From Aquificota bacterium (GTDB lineage Bacteria > Thermosulfidibacterota > Thermosulfidibacteria > Thermosulfidibacterales > Thermosulfidibacteraceae): a stretch of 18,132 bases of DNA. Positions 1-7,483 of this stretch are shown piece after piece; positions within the stretch are counted from its first letter, which is position 1; each line of letters starts with the position of its first letter. Location: assembly GCA_015494645.1 (NCBI GenBank), contig WGAU01000006.1, positions 1 to 18,132 of the forward strand, written 5' to 3'. The position numbers and the translations under genes were made by a program. The notes beneath the pieces are model-generated. The model was not told the DNA's origin, did no database searches, and saw only the letters and a list, made by a program, of their open reading frames with translations.

Positions 1-393
1 AGAGGCAAGGTCATGCTTTGAAAATAAAGAAAAAAGTTCTTCAATGTCGTTAACCGCATCAAGGGTATATCCACCAGCTCTGTAGCCGTAACTCCTGTTT
101 TCAACACCACCTTCAGTATGACAGTCCATACAGAAATACTTGGTTCCCACAGGATCATCAAATAGTAGATATGGATAGGGACCCGTGTCCGTTTTATGTT
201 GCTCATGGCAGTGACGACAATTTCCCACACTCACCCCCGAAACTCTGCTCACCCCGTAAACGGTACTTCCATGGGCAGATTCTGTGTACTTTGGAGGAAA
301 CGCCCATAAAGGAAGCGCTACTGCAAGCAACAAAACAATGACCAAACTAATTTTTAGCCGTATGGCACACCAAACATCCATTAGACTGTCCAT
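1..393 (-). CDS. Multiheme cytochrome c, 3' end cut off by the window
   Basis: The reading frame stays open to the window edge, so only the N-terminal ~131 residues are present. A signal peptide is visible: a basic RLK segment, a hydrophobic core (SLVIVLLLAVALPLWA), and probable cleavage after WA. It is followed by FPPKYTESAHGSTVYGV and two haem motifs, CRHCH (preceded by SVGN) and CMDCH. The SAHG....YGV / GNC.HCHEQH pattern is one I associate with secreted multiheme cytochromes of metal-reducing bacteria; this is recalled, not searched. I chose ATG 393 because GGTGG lies 7 nt upstream. ATG 381 gives a more compact signal and is nearly as good. Either start lies inside the end of the preceding OmcS-like gene (35-47 nt overlap), so it is the last visible gene of the leftward operon. 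Haem number and full function are unknown. Confidence 0.8.
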   Translation of the reverse strand, partial: MDSLMDVWCAIRLKISLVIVLLLAVALPLWAFPPKYTESAHGSTVYGVSRVSGVSVGNCRHCHEQHKTDTGPYPYLLFDDPVGTKYFCMDCHTEGGVENRSYGYRAGGYTLDAVNDIEELFSLFSKHDLAS

Positions 394-1405
394 TTTGAGG
401 CCACCCCTTGTAATCCCACCTTAAAAGGTGGTCATAGGGCGAAGCATGGGCCCTATGACAGGATAAACACATAACCTGATCAGAACCGGGAGTAACCGTT
501 GCAGAGGGACCAGTCATGGAACTCAAAGCCGTTGGATCCCGTGCAACGGGCACTAGCGGATTGTAGCTACCAGGTCCTGTCCCGCCTGGATTGTTGTAGT
601 AATAATACTCCTTAGAGGGATCATTGGGCAAAGGCAGGTGGGTAGGATGCCTGAACCAAGGAGACTGCCCATCGTAAATGACATTCCCATCGGTATCGGT
701 GTAGCTCAAACCGTGAAACTGTTGATGACACCCGGCACAGTAGTTGCTCATTGAGTTATCTTCGTTTCCGTAAGGATTATAGCAACCGTTGTACTCGTTG
801 TGATCCGTAGCACTAACAGTATACTCCCAGTCGTCATCCTCAATTCCCTTAACCCCAGTTGTCGAAGACCCATGCTCCGATGAGTTGAGATACCTGTACC
901 ATCCGCCAGATTCCCCAACCACAGGACCAGAATCATCAGCGTGATGCTTAGGATCATGACAGCTCTCGCAGCCCGATATCTGATCGTGGCAATTGGCACA
1001 ACTGGGACCACTGGCGGAAGAAGGTTTACCTGGAGCCTGAGTAAGGGTCTGATCAGAAGATATTCCTGGAATAGATAGACAGTTGTGTCCCTTCCTATCC
1101 CCTCCAACCTTAACCCAGTAAAAGTTGCCCCCGGCCAAGGACTGCAAAGGCTCCACACCGTTGTTCACAATGGGTATCCTCGTCACTCCTATTGTTACAA
1201 TGGTCTCCCCACCATTAGGGTTGGTATGACATCCGGCACAGGAATCCTTGAGAAGATAACTTCTGGGTCCAGACGGACTAACAAGCTCTCCGTTCTGGTA
1301 ATTATGCATAGTGTGACAGTTAGAACACGGGCCCCTAACCCTCGCATAAGAAACCCCACAAACAAAAAACGCAATAGCCACTATGAGCCTACCTGCTCCA
1401 AACAT
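347..1405 (-). CDS. OmcS-like seven-haem cytochrome (candidate filament subunit)
   Basis: This is a secreted 352-residue c-type cytochrome. The signal peptide (residues 1-21) ends in SYA and is followed by RVRGPCSNCHTMHN. CXXCH motifs begin at residues 27, 56, 136, 146, 223, 313 and 344. Landmarks shared with Geobacter OmcS as I recall it are AGGNFYWVK, DRKGHN, the WFRHP segment, CLSCHRAHASP and a C-terminal CXXCH. OmcS has six haems and polymerises into extracellular wires. Here an extra CESCH sits six residues after the third motif. The frame stays open upstream to 1567, but ATG 1405 is preferred. It directly precedes the signal peptide, has GGAAGG a few bases upstream, and leaves a 17-nt overlap with the propeller gene. 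It is paralogous to the two rightward genes at 11565 and 12689. Polymerisation is inferred from resemblance. Confidence 0.88.
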   Translation of the reverse strand: MFGAGRLIVAIAFFVCGVSYARVRGPCSNCHTMHNYQNGELVSPSGPRSYLLKDSCAGCHTNPNGGETIVTIGVTRIPIVNNGVEPLQSLAGGNFYWVKVGGDRKGHNCLSIPGISSDQTLTQAPGKPSSASGPSCANCHDQISGCESCHDPKHHADDSGPVVGESGGWYRYLNSSEHGSSTTGVKGIEDDDWEYTVSATDHNEYNGCYNPYGNEDNSMSNYCAGCHQQFHGLSYTDTDGNVIYDGQSPWFRHPTHLPLPNDPSKEYYYYNNPGGTGPGSYNPLVPVARDPTALSSMTGPSATVTPGSDQVMCLSCHRAHASPYDHLLRWDYKGWPQNGQSNGCLVCHTAKN

Positions 1406-2264
1406 CCACCCTTCCGTTTCCCTCATCAAGCACCAAAAGCTTGTTACCAACGAAAAGAAGCAACCAAGGATAGTAAAGGCTTCCTTCTCTGAATCCTTCC
1501 TTGGAAAAGGAGTACCTGTAGCTTCCCTCTGGGGAGAAGACAAAGATCTCTTTGAGGTAACGGTCAAGGATGTAAATATTGCCCAAATTATCTATCTCAA
1601 ACGATACAGGTTCAACAAAACGCTTATCCGGAGTTATCACCTTTCCCTTGCCTTCTTTCAACGGAATCGCAAATACCCTGCCGCTCATTACCTCCATACC
1701 CCACAGAAAATCTCCCTTTATCTTGAAGTCAAAAAAGCCTTTAAAACGGTTATCATCAGGAACGATAGACTTCACAAAACGCAAATCCCTATCATAAACG
1801 AGAACATCGCCGGACACCCTATCAAGGACATACAAATTGCCCCCTTTCCAAGCAATTCTGTCTATAAGCACCGGATAACCATCCCTCACCAGCGTGTACT
1901 CCTTTATGCTTCTGGCCACCAGGTTTATTTTCTTAAGCACATTACTCTTTCTCTCCACCACATAGAGGTTACCTTTATCATCCCTCGCCATATACATGGG
2001 GCTTCTGAGAGTTCCCTTGGCATCAAAAACCTTCAGGGGTTCCCACTTGAGGTTGAAGGACAAAAGTCTATTGTTCCCTGAATCCACAATGTAAAGCCTC
2101 TTCTTTACCGAATCATAAAACACCCCAAGGGGATACCTCATAGGAACTCCATCAGCCCCCTTAGTGATAGAAGCCACTACCTTCCACGTTCCCGCTAAAG
2201 GCACCGATGTCAAAGCAATTACAAAAACCATGGCAGTTAGTAATTTTTGTGACACTCTATGCAT
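1389..2264 (-). CDS. Secreted NHL-type beta-propeller protein
   Basis: This is a 291-residue exported protein with a signal peptide of about 25 residues (hydrophobic core AMVFVIALTSVPLAG). The rest is repeated blades with the NHL pattern of hydrophobic-D-x-x-G-N-(L/I)-Y-(V/I)-x-(D/E), for example DDKGNLYVVE, WKGGNLYVLDRVSGDVLVYD, DNLGNIYILDRYLKEIFVFS and VGNKLLVLDEGNGRVDVW. About six blades fit the length. There are no haem motifs. ATG 2264 is supported by GGAGAGG about 7 nt upstream and overlaps the 16-haem gene by 28 nt; its own 3' end overlaps the OmcS-like gene. NHL proteins are protein-binding propellers, and from memory an NHL gene also follows omcS in Geobacter sulfurreducens. A role in cytochrome assembly, folding or anchoring is therefore plausible but inferred. 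A second NHL gene lies next to the other OmcS-like pair at 13798. Confidence 0.87.
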   Translation of the reverse strand: MHRVSQKLLTAMVFVIALTSVPLAGTWKVVASITKGADGVPMRYPLGVFYDSVKKRLYIVDSGNNRLLSFNLKWEPLKVFDAKGTLRSPMYMARDDKGNLYVVERKSNVLKKINLVARSIKEYTLVRDGYPVLIDRIAWKGGNLYVLDRVSGDVLVYDRDLRFVKSIVPDDNRFKGFFDFKIKGDFLWGMEVMSGRVFAIPLKEGKGKVITPDKRFVEPVSFEIDNLGNIYILDRYLKEIFVFSPEGSYRYSFSKEGFREGSLYYPWLLLFVGNKLLVLDEGNGRVDVWSR

Positions 2265-3400
2265 AGCGCCGCCTCTCCACTCATTCTCAAGTTGTATTTA
2301 AAGTTGGTTCCCATGGTGTCATGACATGTAACACAGGTTATAGGCTGTCCATTTCTCGGATCCATCACTTCATCGCCAACAGGGTGGGTAAACTTACCCT
2401 GAGTTTCATGACACCTAACACATACAGCGTTGCCATCTCCTTTGAGCATAGCTGGATGATCGGACCCGTGCCCTGCATGACAGTTGAAGCAATTTTTCCA
2501 ATCGGGATGCACATAAAGAGATTCTTTTTTTTGTTTGTAGGTTTCAGAATGGCAGCTCTGACACATTCTCGCAGGAACATCTTTTAGTAACTTATTATTG
2601 TCCCCCACGTGCGGATTATGACAACTGAGACAGGAGTTGCCCTCAACCCTGCCGAGCTGATGGTTGTGCAGATGCTTAAAGCTAGCCACCACCTTAGGAT
2701 GGCACTTCAGGCAAAGCCCACTTCCTAAACTCTTCCCAACACCATGACAAGAAACACACTCCCCTCTCGCAAAGGGGGTATGGGAAACAGCCCTCACCAA
2801 AAAGCGTCTCTCGCTTCCATGGGGATTATGACACTCCACACACTTCATATTTTTCAAATTCCCGTATCTATGGACCTTCGCCATCCGTTTGCGATTTCTA
2901 TGGCACTTGAAACAAAGCTTATCAGCTCCCTTAACGAAAACCATATTATTGCCCACGTGCGGATCATGGCAGGCTGTGCATTCCCCATTTTTAAAAGGTT
3001 GATGAACATATTTATACTTCTTCCTAACTTCCCCGTGACAGGACACACACAACTTGCCTTCCCGATGTCTTAGAAGGAATCCATTGTTGGAAGCGTGAGC
3101 TACATGACACTTAAAACAGGCCTTCTTCTCCACCGGAGAATGCACAAAGACAGCCCTCGCCAGCCTGCTCTTTAGGCTTTTATGACACTCAAAGCATATA
3201 TCTCTCGGAGACTTCTTCAGCAGCCATTTGTTACGAGATACATGTGGAATGTGGCAGGTATAGCACTTTCCCGAAGCAACAGGTTTATGAACCTTTCCAT
3301 TAAACATTTTTGCCCTTGAATGGCACTGAAAACACACCTCCTCCCCGTAAGCAGAACCAGCAAATACCATCAAAAATAGGAGAAACCAAAACCTAATCAT
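2237..3400 (-). CDS. Periplasmic 16-haem cytochrome c (paired CXXCH family)
   Basis: This is a 387-residue exported cytochrome with a signal peptide at residues 1-19 (core FWFLLFLMVFAGSAYG) and 16 CXXCH motifs, the first CFQCH and the last CIECH. Most sit in the recurring unit H-x-P-(V/F)-x-x-G-x-C-x-x-C-H-x-P-H, followed by a second CXXCH 17-25 residues later. This is the doubled-CXXCH architecture of decahaem and larger electron-carrier proteins. ATG 3400 overlaps the TGA of the upstream 26-haem gene (ATGA) and has GGAGGGA upstream. The frame extends nine codons further, but those codons would precede the signal peptide. No lipobox is visible, so a soluble periplasmic or secreted wire is most likely. 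It would relay electrons to or from the outer-membrane-associated 26-haem protein encoded immediately upstream; this is inferred from adjacency. Confidence 0.9.
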   Translation of the reverse strand: MIRFWFLLFLMVFAGSAYGEEVCFQCHSRAKMFNGKVHKPVASGKCYTCHIPHVSRNKWLLKKSPRDICFECHKSLKSRLARAVFVHSPVEKKACFKCHVAHASNNGFLLRHREGKLCVSCHGEVRKKYKYVHQPFKNGECTACHDPHVGNNMVFVKGADKLCFKCHRNRKRMAKVHRYGNLKNMKCVECHNPHGSERRFLVRAVSHTPFARGECVSCHGVGKSLGSGLCLKCHPKVVASFKHLHNHQLGRVEGNSCLSCHNPHVGDNNKLLKDVPARMCQSCHSETYKQKKESLYVHPDWKNCFNCHAGHGSDHPAMLKGDGNAVCVRCHETQGKFTHPVGDEVMDPRNGQPITCVTCHDTMGTNFKYNLRMSGEAALCIECHKNY

Positions 3401-5313
3401 CTCTTCCCTCCGTGGCACACACCACACTTGCCCTCCTTGAAAGGAGGATGCTCAAACTCCCACAGCATCTTCCCCTTCAACCCGCCATGGGGATTGTGAC
3501 ATTCAGAACAGGTCTTATAAGAGGGTCGTATACCTCCATGAGCTTTTACAAGCTTGGAGTTAACCATATGACAATCCCTGCACACATAGGCCTGCCCCTT
3601 CCTCAACAGCCACTGTTGATCGGAACAATGAGATCTGTGGCATATGAGACAGCTTGCCTCTCTATCAACAGGGGCATGAACCTTCCATTCCCTGCCTTTT
3701 TTCAAAACATCTGAATGACACGAAAGGCACAGGTCTCTAATTTTTCTTCTCAGAAACCAGTGTCTCTCCCCACCATGGGGCCTATGACACCTTCCACACC
3801 CACCCTTGGCCACAGGAGTATGCACAAATACACTCTCTCTAACTTTCTCTTTCAAACCCTTATGGCAACTGTAACAAACCTTCTGCTCCTCATCTTTTAG
3901 GACAAACGGATAATCCGAGCCATGAGGCATATGGCATGAAGAACATCTACCATCGCCAAAAGGACCGTGTTTTTTAACGCCCTTCATATCAGCCCATAGC
4001 TGCGCATGACACATCTTACAAAGCTCAGGTTCTTGTGCCTTAAGCATAGGCCTAAATCTTGAAACATGGGGATCATGACAGCCAGAACACTTCCCACTGC
4101 CAAAGGGAGAATGCAAACTGAAAAGTCCCATCTCTTTCTTCACGCTTTCATGACATCCCTTACACAGCTCAAGCTGAGACTGCTTTAACAGCGCCGGTTG
4201 TTTGGTTTCGTGCGGTAAATGGCATCCCAAACAATCACCCTTCTTAAAGGGCGGATGCACATAGGCACCCATGTCAAAGGTATGGCATTTTACACACACG
4301 TCCGGAACAGGTTTTAAGAGAAGATGAGCATTTGAAGAGGTATGACCGCTGTGACAGCTAACACATTCCCCTTCACCCACAGGCTTGTGAACACCTTTGC
4401 CCTTTGATACTCCCTTATACGGATAGGCGTGACACTCCAAACAGAGTTTAGAAGAAGGCCCTCTCATCATAGCCAAATGTGAGCTGGCATGGGGAGAATG
4501 ACACTCAAGACACTTGCGCTGCTCATAGGGAGGATGCATCGACGAGCTTTTCTTGACATCGTGGCAGTTAAGACACAAATGGTTCGGATCCTCATACTGC
4601 TTAACTTTAAACACCCCCTCTTTTACAACGTGACACTTCTCACACTGTCCAGACACCATAGGCTTGTGATAAAAACGTCTAATCAAAAACTTTCCATCGG
4701 AACTGTGCGGGTTGTGGCAGGAAACGCATCCCCGCGACACTTTATAACCAAAATGCTCTTCTCCCATCTCATTGGCCTCATGACACGAAAGACAAAGCTC
4801 ATCGGACTTTACCCTCAACAGATAAAGATTTGACTTGGAACCATGGGGATCGTGACATTTCAAACAACCGGCCTCTGTTACAGCCCTATGCACGTTCCTG
4901 CCCATCAAAACCTCTCCATGACACGAAAGACAAAGCTTCCCAGAAGAGCTCTTTAGCAGCCATTTCTGATCGGCAGAGTGAGGTTTGTGGCACTTGAGAC
5001 ACTGTCCATGCACCGCCGGTTTATGAGAAGATTTACCTCTGAGTTTGTTCACCACATCCCTATGACAGGGAACACACACAAGCCTACGATCCAGCTTCAA
5101 AAAGGCTCCTCCAACTATCCCATGAGGCCTGTGACATCCGTAGCAGTTCTTATCCTTCACAGGAGCATGTACCACCTTTCCGGAAAGCAACCGCCCATAC
5201 TTGGGATGACAATCTAAACACCCTTTCCTGACTTTTACAGGCCTCTCCTCCTTAACCGGCGCACAGGCAAACACACAAAAAACTATGAAAACAAAAAACC
5301 TAAAAACCATCAT
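3397..5313 (-). CDS. 26-haem cytochrome c, predicted outer-membrane lipoprotein
   Basis: This is a 638-residue protein with 26 CXXCH motifs by my count (first CLDCH near the N-terminus, last CGVCH seven residues before the end), about one haem per 24 residues. The N-terminus is a short hydrophobic signal ending FCVFAC at Cys17, followed by APVKEE. This reads as an imperfect lipobox (V-F-A-C), so lipid anchoring is likely but not certain. The body is tandem units of H-x-P-(V/F/P)-x-x-G-x-C-x-x-C-H-x-P-H, then a W/F-L-L-(K/R) stretch and LCxxCH, with no non-haem domain. Start ATG 5313 overlaps the chaperone TGA (ATGA), with GAGGAGAGGG just upstream; the adjacent ATG 5310 is equally possible. 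Sharing an operon with a barrel suggests the haem core of a porin-cytochrome conduit or a surface relay. It has no recognised gene name. Confidence 0.9.
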   Translation of the reverse strand: MMVFRFFVFIVFCVFACAPVKEERPVKVRKGCLDCHPKYGRLLSGKVVHAPVKDKNCYGCHRPHGIVGGAFLKLDRRLVCVPCHRDVVNKLRGKSSHKPAVHGQCLKCHKPHSADQKWLLKSSSGKLCLSCHGEVLMGRNVHRAVTEAGCLKCHDPHGSKSNLYLLRVKSDELCLSCHEANEMGEEHFGYKVSRGCVSCHNPHSSDGKFLIRRFYHKPMVSGQCEKCHVVKEGVFKVKQYEDPNHLCLNCHDVKKSSSMHPPYEQRKCLECHSPHASSHLAMMRGPSSKLCLECHAYPYKGVSKGKGVHKPVGEGECVSCHSGHTSSNAHLLLKPVPDVCVKCHTFDMGAYVHPPFKKGDCLGCHLPHETKQPALLKQSQLELCKGCHESVKKEMGLFSLHSPFGSGKCSGCHDPHVSRFRPMLKAQEPELCKMCHAQLWADMKGVKKHGPFGDGRCSSCHMPHGSDYPFVLKDEEQKVCYSCHKGLKEKVRESVFVHTPVAKGGCGRCHRPHGGERHWFLRRKIRDLCLSCHSDVLKKGREWKVHAPVDREASCLICHRSHCSDQQWLLRKGQAYVCRDCHMVNSKLVKAHGGIRPSYKTCSECHNPHGGLKGKMLWEFEHPPFKEGKCGVCHGGKR

Positions 5314-6908
5314 CCCTCTCCTCTCAACTCTTTCACAAGCCTGTCCCATTCTTTGCGATTTATCTCTACTTTCACCTTACCTCTCACCTTACTGAGGTAC
5401 TCTCTCTTAGCCTCCTCAAACTTCTTCTCAAAAAGCATCTTCTTTATGCTATCCTTAACCTCATCAAAAGAATGGACTCTCTTTGGATACCTTTTCACCA
5501 GCTTAACCACAAAGTACCAATCCTTGTACTTAATAATGTTGGAAATATCCCCGGGAACCATCTTCTCCACAGCCTCCCTAACCGGGGGGACAAGATCCTT
5601 CAGGAAAAACTTCCTTGGCTTTGCCCCGTGAAACATCACATCCTTAGCCACATCAAAGAAATCCTCTCCTTTACTTAATCTGTCGTAAACAGACTTAATA
5701 AGCTCTTCATCCTTGGTCTGGATAACAGCAATCTCCACCATCTCTGGCACGGCAAAATCTTCTCTATGCTTCCTGTAATACTCCTTCACCTCCTCATCAT
5801 AGACCTTGATGGAAGGCTTTATGATTTTATCGTAAAGCTCCTTTATCAATCTGTTTTTCTTGTAAAACCAGTAGATATCCTTTAAAGGTCCTCTCTCGTA
5901 GTGCCTCCCAAGAGCCTCCTTATCAATAAGAGTCTGAGACACCATGCTGTTTACAATGTATCTCTTCAGTCTCTCTAACTCCTCCCTGTTTTTGGACTTC
6001 CTAAGCCTTAAACCCGCTTCCCTCTTTAGAATCTCGTGAAACTGACCTGCAGTAACAGTTACATTGTCAATAACCATAACAGTCTGATTATCCATGCCTT
6101 CCGGCAAGTCCCCAAGACCTACACGGTTCAACAGATCCCATCTGATCTCCACGCGATATTTCTTCTTCAGCCTTTCCACAAGCTCAGCGGTAAACTTGGC
6201 CTCCTGTTCCTTCCCGTACCTTTCGGCAAGGATCCTGTGTATCTTCCTGAAATCGGCTTCGTTGGGTTCCACCACATCCTCAATGTACACAATCATCCAC
6301 GTCTTCCCATGCCTCAAAGGCCCCAGAATAGCTCCCTTTTCAGCCTTAAACACAATGTCCCGCAGATCCTCAGGCGTACTGATGGGTCTCCTCCATCCCA
6401 TATCCTTAGCTTTCTTTTGAGAAACGAGCTGCTTAAAGAAGCTTTCAAAATCCCCCGGACTCTTTATCTTACTCCTCCAACTTTCCGCCTCTGTGCGGTT
6501 GTCCGTAACAAGAATCTTCACCTTGACGAGAGGAGCGTAACGCTCTTTGTAAAGCTTCCAGAGGCTCTCTCTATCCACTTTTATCCTGCTTCCAACCTCA
6601 TCGCTTCTCAACTGCAAAAGAGAACGGACCTTGAGGAAAACTGACAACTTCTTCTTATAGGAAGGTTCATTGTAAAGCCCGAGTAGCTCTCCCTCCCTTG
6701 ACAGAAGCAACCAATCAACAAACTGCTCTAAAGTGGAATTGTCCAAAACCGCTTCACCCTCTCCCCAATATCTCCACCACTTTTTAAAGTCTTCCGCGGT
6801 GTATTTTTTCCCATCTATCTTAAGCAACCACTTTCCACCGAACAGAGAAAAGGCGCAAACCTGAGACGCAAAAAAGAGAGTCGCTACAAACAACAATAGC
6901 CTCGTCAT
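5310..6908 (-). CDS. SurA-like periplasmic chaperone with two parvulin-like modules
   Basis: This is a 532-residue exported protein (signal peptide about 1-19, ending QVCA). It shows the SurA/PpiC plan: an N-terminal helical chaperone region, a parvulin-like module at about 126-214, and a second helical segment. A further parvulin-like module lies at about 388-474, followed by a charged helical tail. Family landmarks are VKVKILV...W..K..SPGDFESFFKQL and KGAILGPLRHGKTWMIVYIEDVVEP in the first, and EIAVIQ...L..GEDFFDVAKD and VPGDISNIIKYKDWYFVVKLV in the second. The His normally found in the first parvulin strand (xxHIL) is missing in both copies, so isomerase activity is doubtful and chaperone function more likely. 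ATG 6908 overlaps the upstream TGA. Its place between conduit and lipoprotein genes suggests a dedicated folding factor for the barrel or the cytochromes. Confidence 0.85.
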   Translation of the reverse strand: MTRLLLFVATLFFASQVCAFSLFGGKWLLKIDGKKYTAEDFKKWWRYWGEGEAVLDNSTLEQFVDWLLLSREGELLGLYNEPSYKKKLSVFLKVRSLLQLRSDEVGSRIKVDRESLWKLYKERYAPLVKVKILVTDNRTEAESWRSKIKSPGDFESFFKQLVSQKKAKDMGWRRPISTPEDLRDIVFKAEKGAILGPLRHGKTWMIVYIEDVVEPNEADFRKIHRILAERYGKEQEAKFTAELVERLKKKYRVEIRWDLLNRVGLGDLPEGMDNQTVMVIDNVTVTAGQFHEILKREAGLRLRKSKNREELERLKRYIVNSMVSQTLIDKEALGRHYERGPLKDIYWFYKKNRLIKELYDKIIKPSIKVYDEEVKEYYRKHREDFAVPEMVEIAVIQTKDEELIKSVYDRLSKGEDFFDVAKDVMFHGAKPRKFFLKDLVPPVREAVEKMVPGDISNIIKYKDWYFVVKLVKRYPKRVHSFDEVKDSIKKMLFEKKFEEAKREYLSKVRGKVKVEINRKEWDRLVKELRGEG

Positions 6909-7483
6909 CTACCACACCCCTTCAGCCCCTTTTTGCGAAGCTCTGACAGCGTTTCATCCAACATCCTATCTGCCAGCTCCGAAAGCAAAGACACCTTTCC
7001 AAAATGTAAAACCCTTCTGTAATCTTCCCCGGTCCTTCTGTGGTAAACACTCCACAACAACCTTCCCGTGAGGGTATCCTTCATCCAAAGGAAGTAGGAT
7101 AAAACCACCTTCCCTCCACGCTCCTCAGCCTCTATCACCCTCCCCTCTACAACAGCTTGGGCTCCGGTCCTTTCCCTCAGCAAGCGCACCAAATCAAAGC
7201 TAAAAAACTGCCCCGGCATAATGTGTTCGTACATCATGAAAGACCTGATCGCTCCCTCTTCCACCACATCAAAATCCATTTCTGCAACCATCTTTGACAG
7301 CAATAGCCTATAAAGCATACGCGCCACCACAGGATTGGCACTCTCATTCTTAAAGGGTATGACTGCAACCTTGCACACCCGAACCTCTGTTCCGCCCAAC
7401 ACCTCCACCCTCGGAAGCCTACCAGCACAGCCAACCGCACCAAAGAGAAGAATCAACACCCACCCCCTCAAACTAAAAATCAT
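6905..7483 (-). CDS. Small lipoprotein, CsgG/LpoB-like fold
   Basis: This is a 192-residue predicted lipoprotein: a signal segment with core WVLILLFG and lipobox AVGC (Cys19), followed by AGRLPR. After about 20 residues comes KVAVIPFKNESANPVVARML, the opening strand and helix pattern of CsgG/LpoB/GNA1162-type outer-membrane-associated lipoproteins. GAQAVVEGRVIEAEE and a LLWSVYHRRTG strand then follow, as in the same fold. It starts at ATG 7483, overlaps the preceding gene by 11 nt and the chaperone gene by 4 nt. It is the third of three consecutive genes with this fold. It is shorter than CsgG and I see no transmembrane hairpins, so an accessory or assembly role is more likely than a channel. 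The exact partner is unknown. Confidence 0.78.
   Translation of the reverse strand: MIFSLRGWVLILLFGAVGCAGRLPRVEVLGGTEVRVCKVAVIPFKNESANPVVARMLYRLLLSKMVAEMDFDVVEEGAIRSFMMYEHIMPGQFFSFDLVRLLRERTGAQAVVEGRVIEAEERGGKVVLSYFLWMKDTLTGRLLWSVYHRRTGEDYRRVLHFGKVSLLSELADRMLDETLSELRKKGLKGCGR

Noticed and set aside
1406..1567. Longer N-terminus for the seven-haem OmcS-like protein
   Set aside because: It would place 54 extra residues before the signal peptide and lies wholly inside the NHL gene.
1085..2081. Plus-strand ORFs of 135 and 232 codons across the leftward OmcS-like and NHL genes
   Set aside because: Their translations lack family features, and they are antisense shadows of well-supported secreted proteins.
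2300..5250. Short recurring DNA words (such as atgaca, gcatgac) resembling direct repeats or a CRISPR array
   Set aside because: They are the reverse complement of CXXCH and H-x-P-H codons in the paired-haem repeats; spacing is irregular and in frame.
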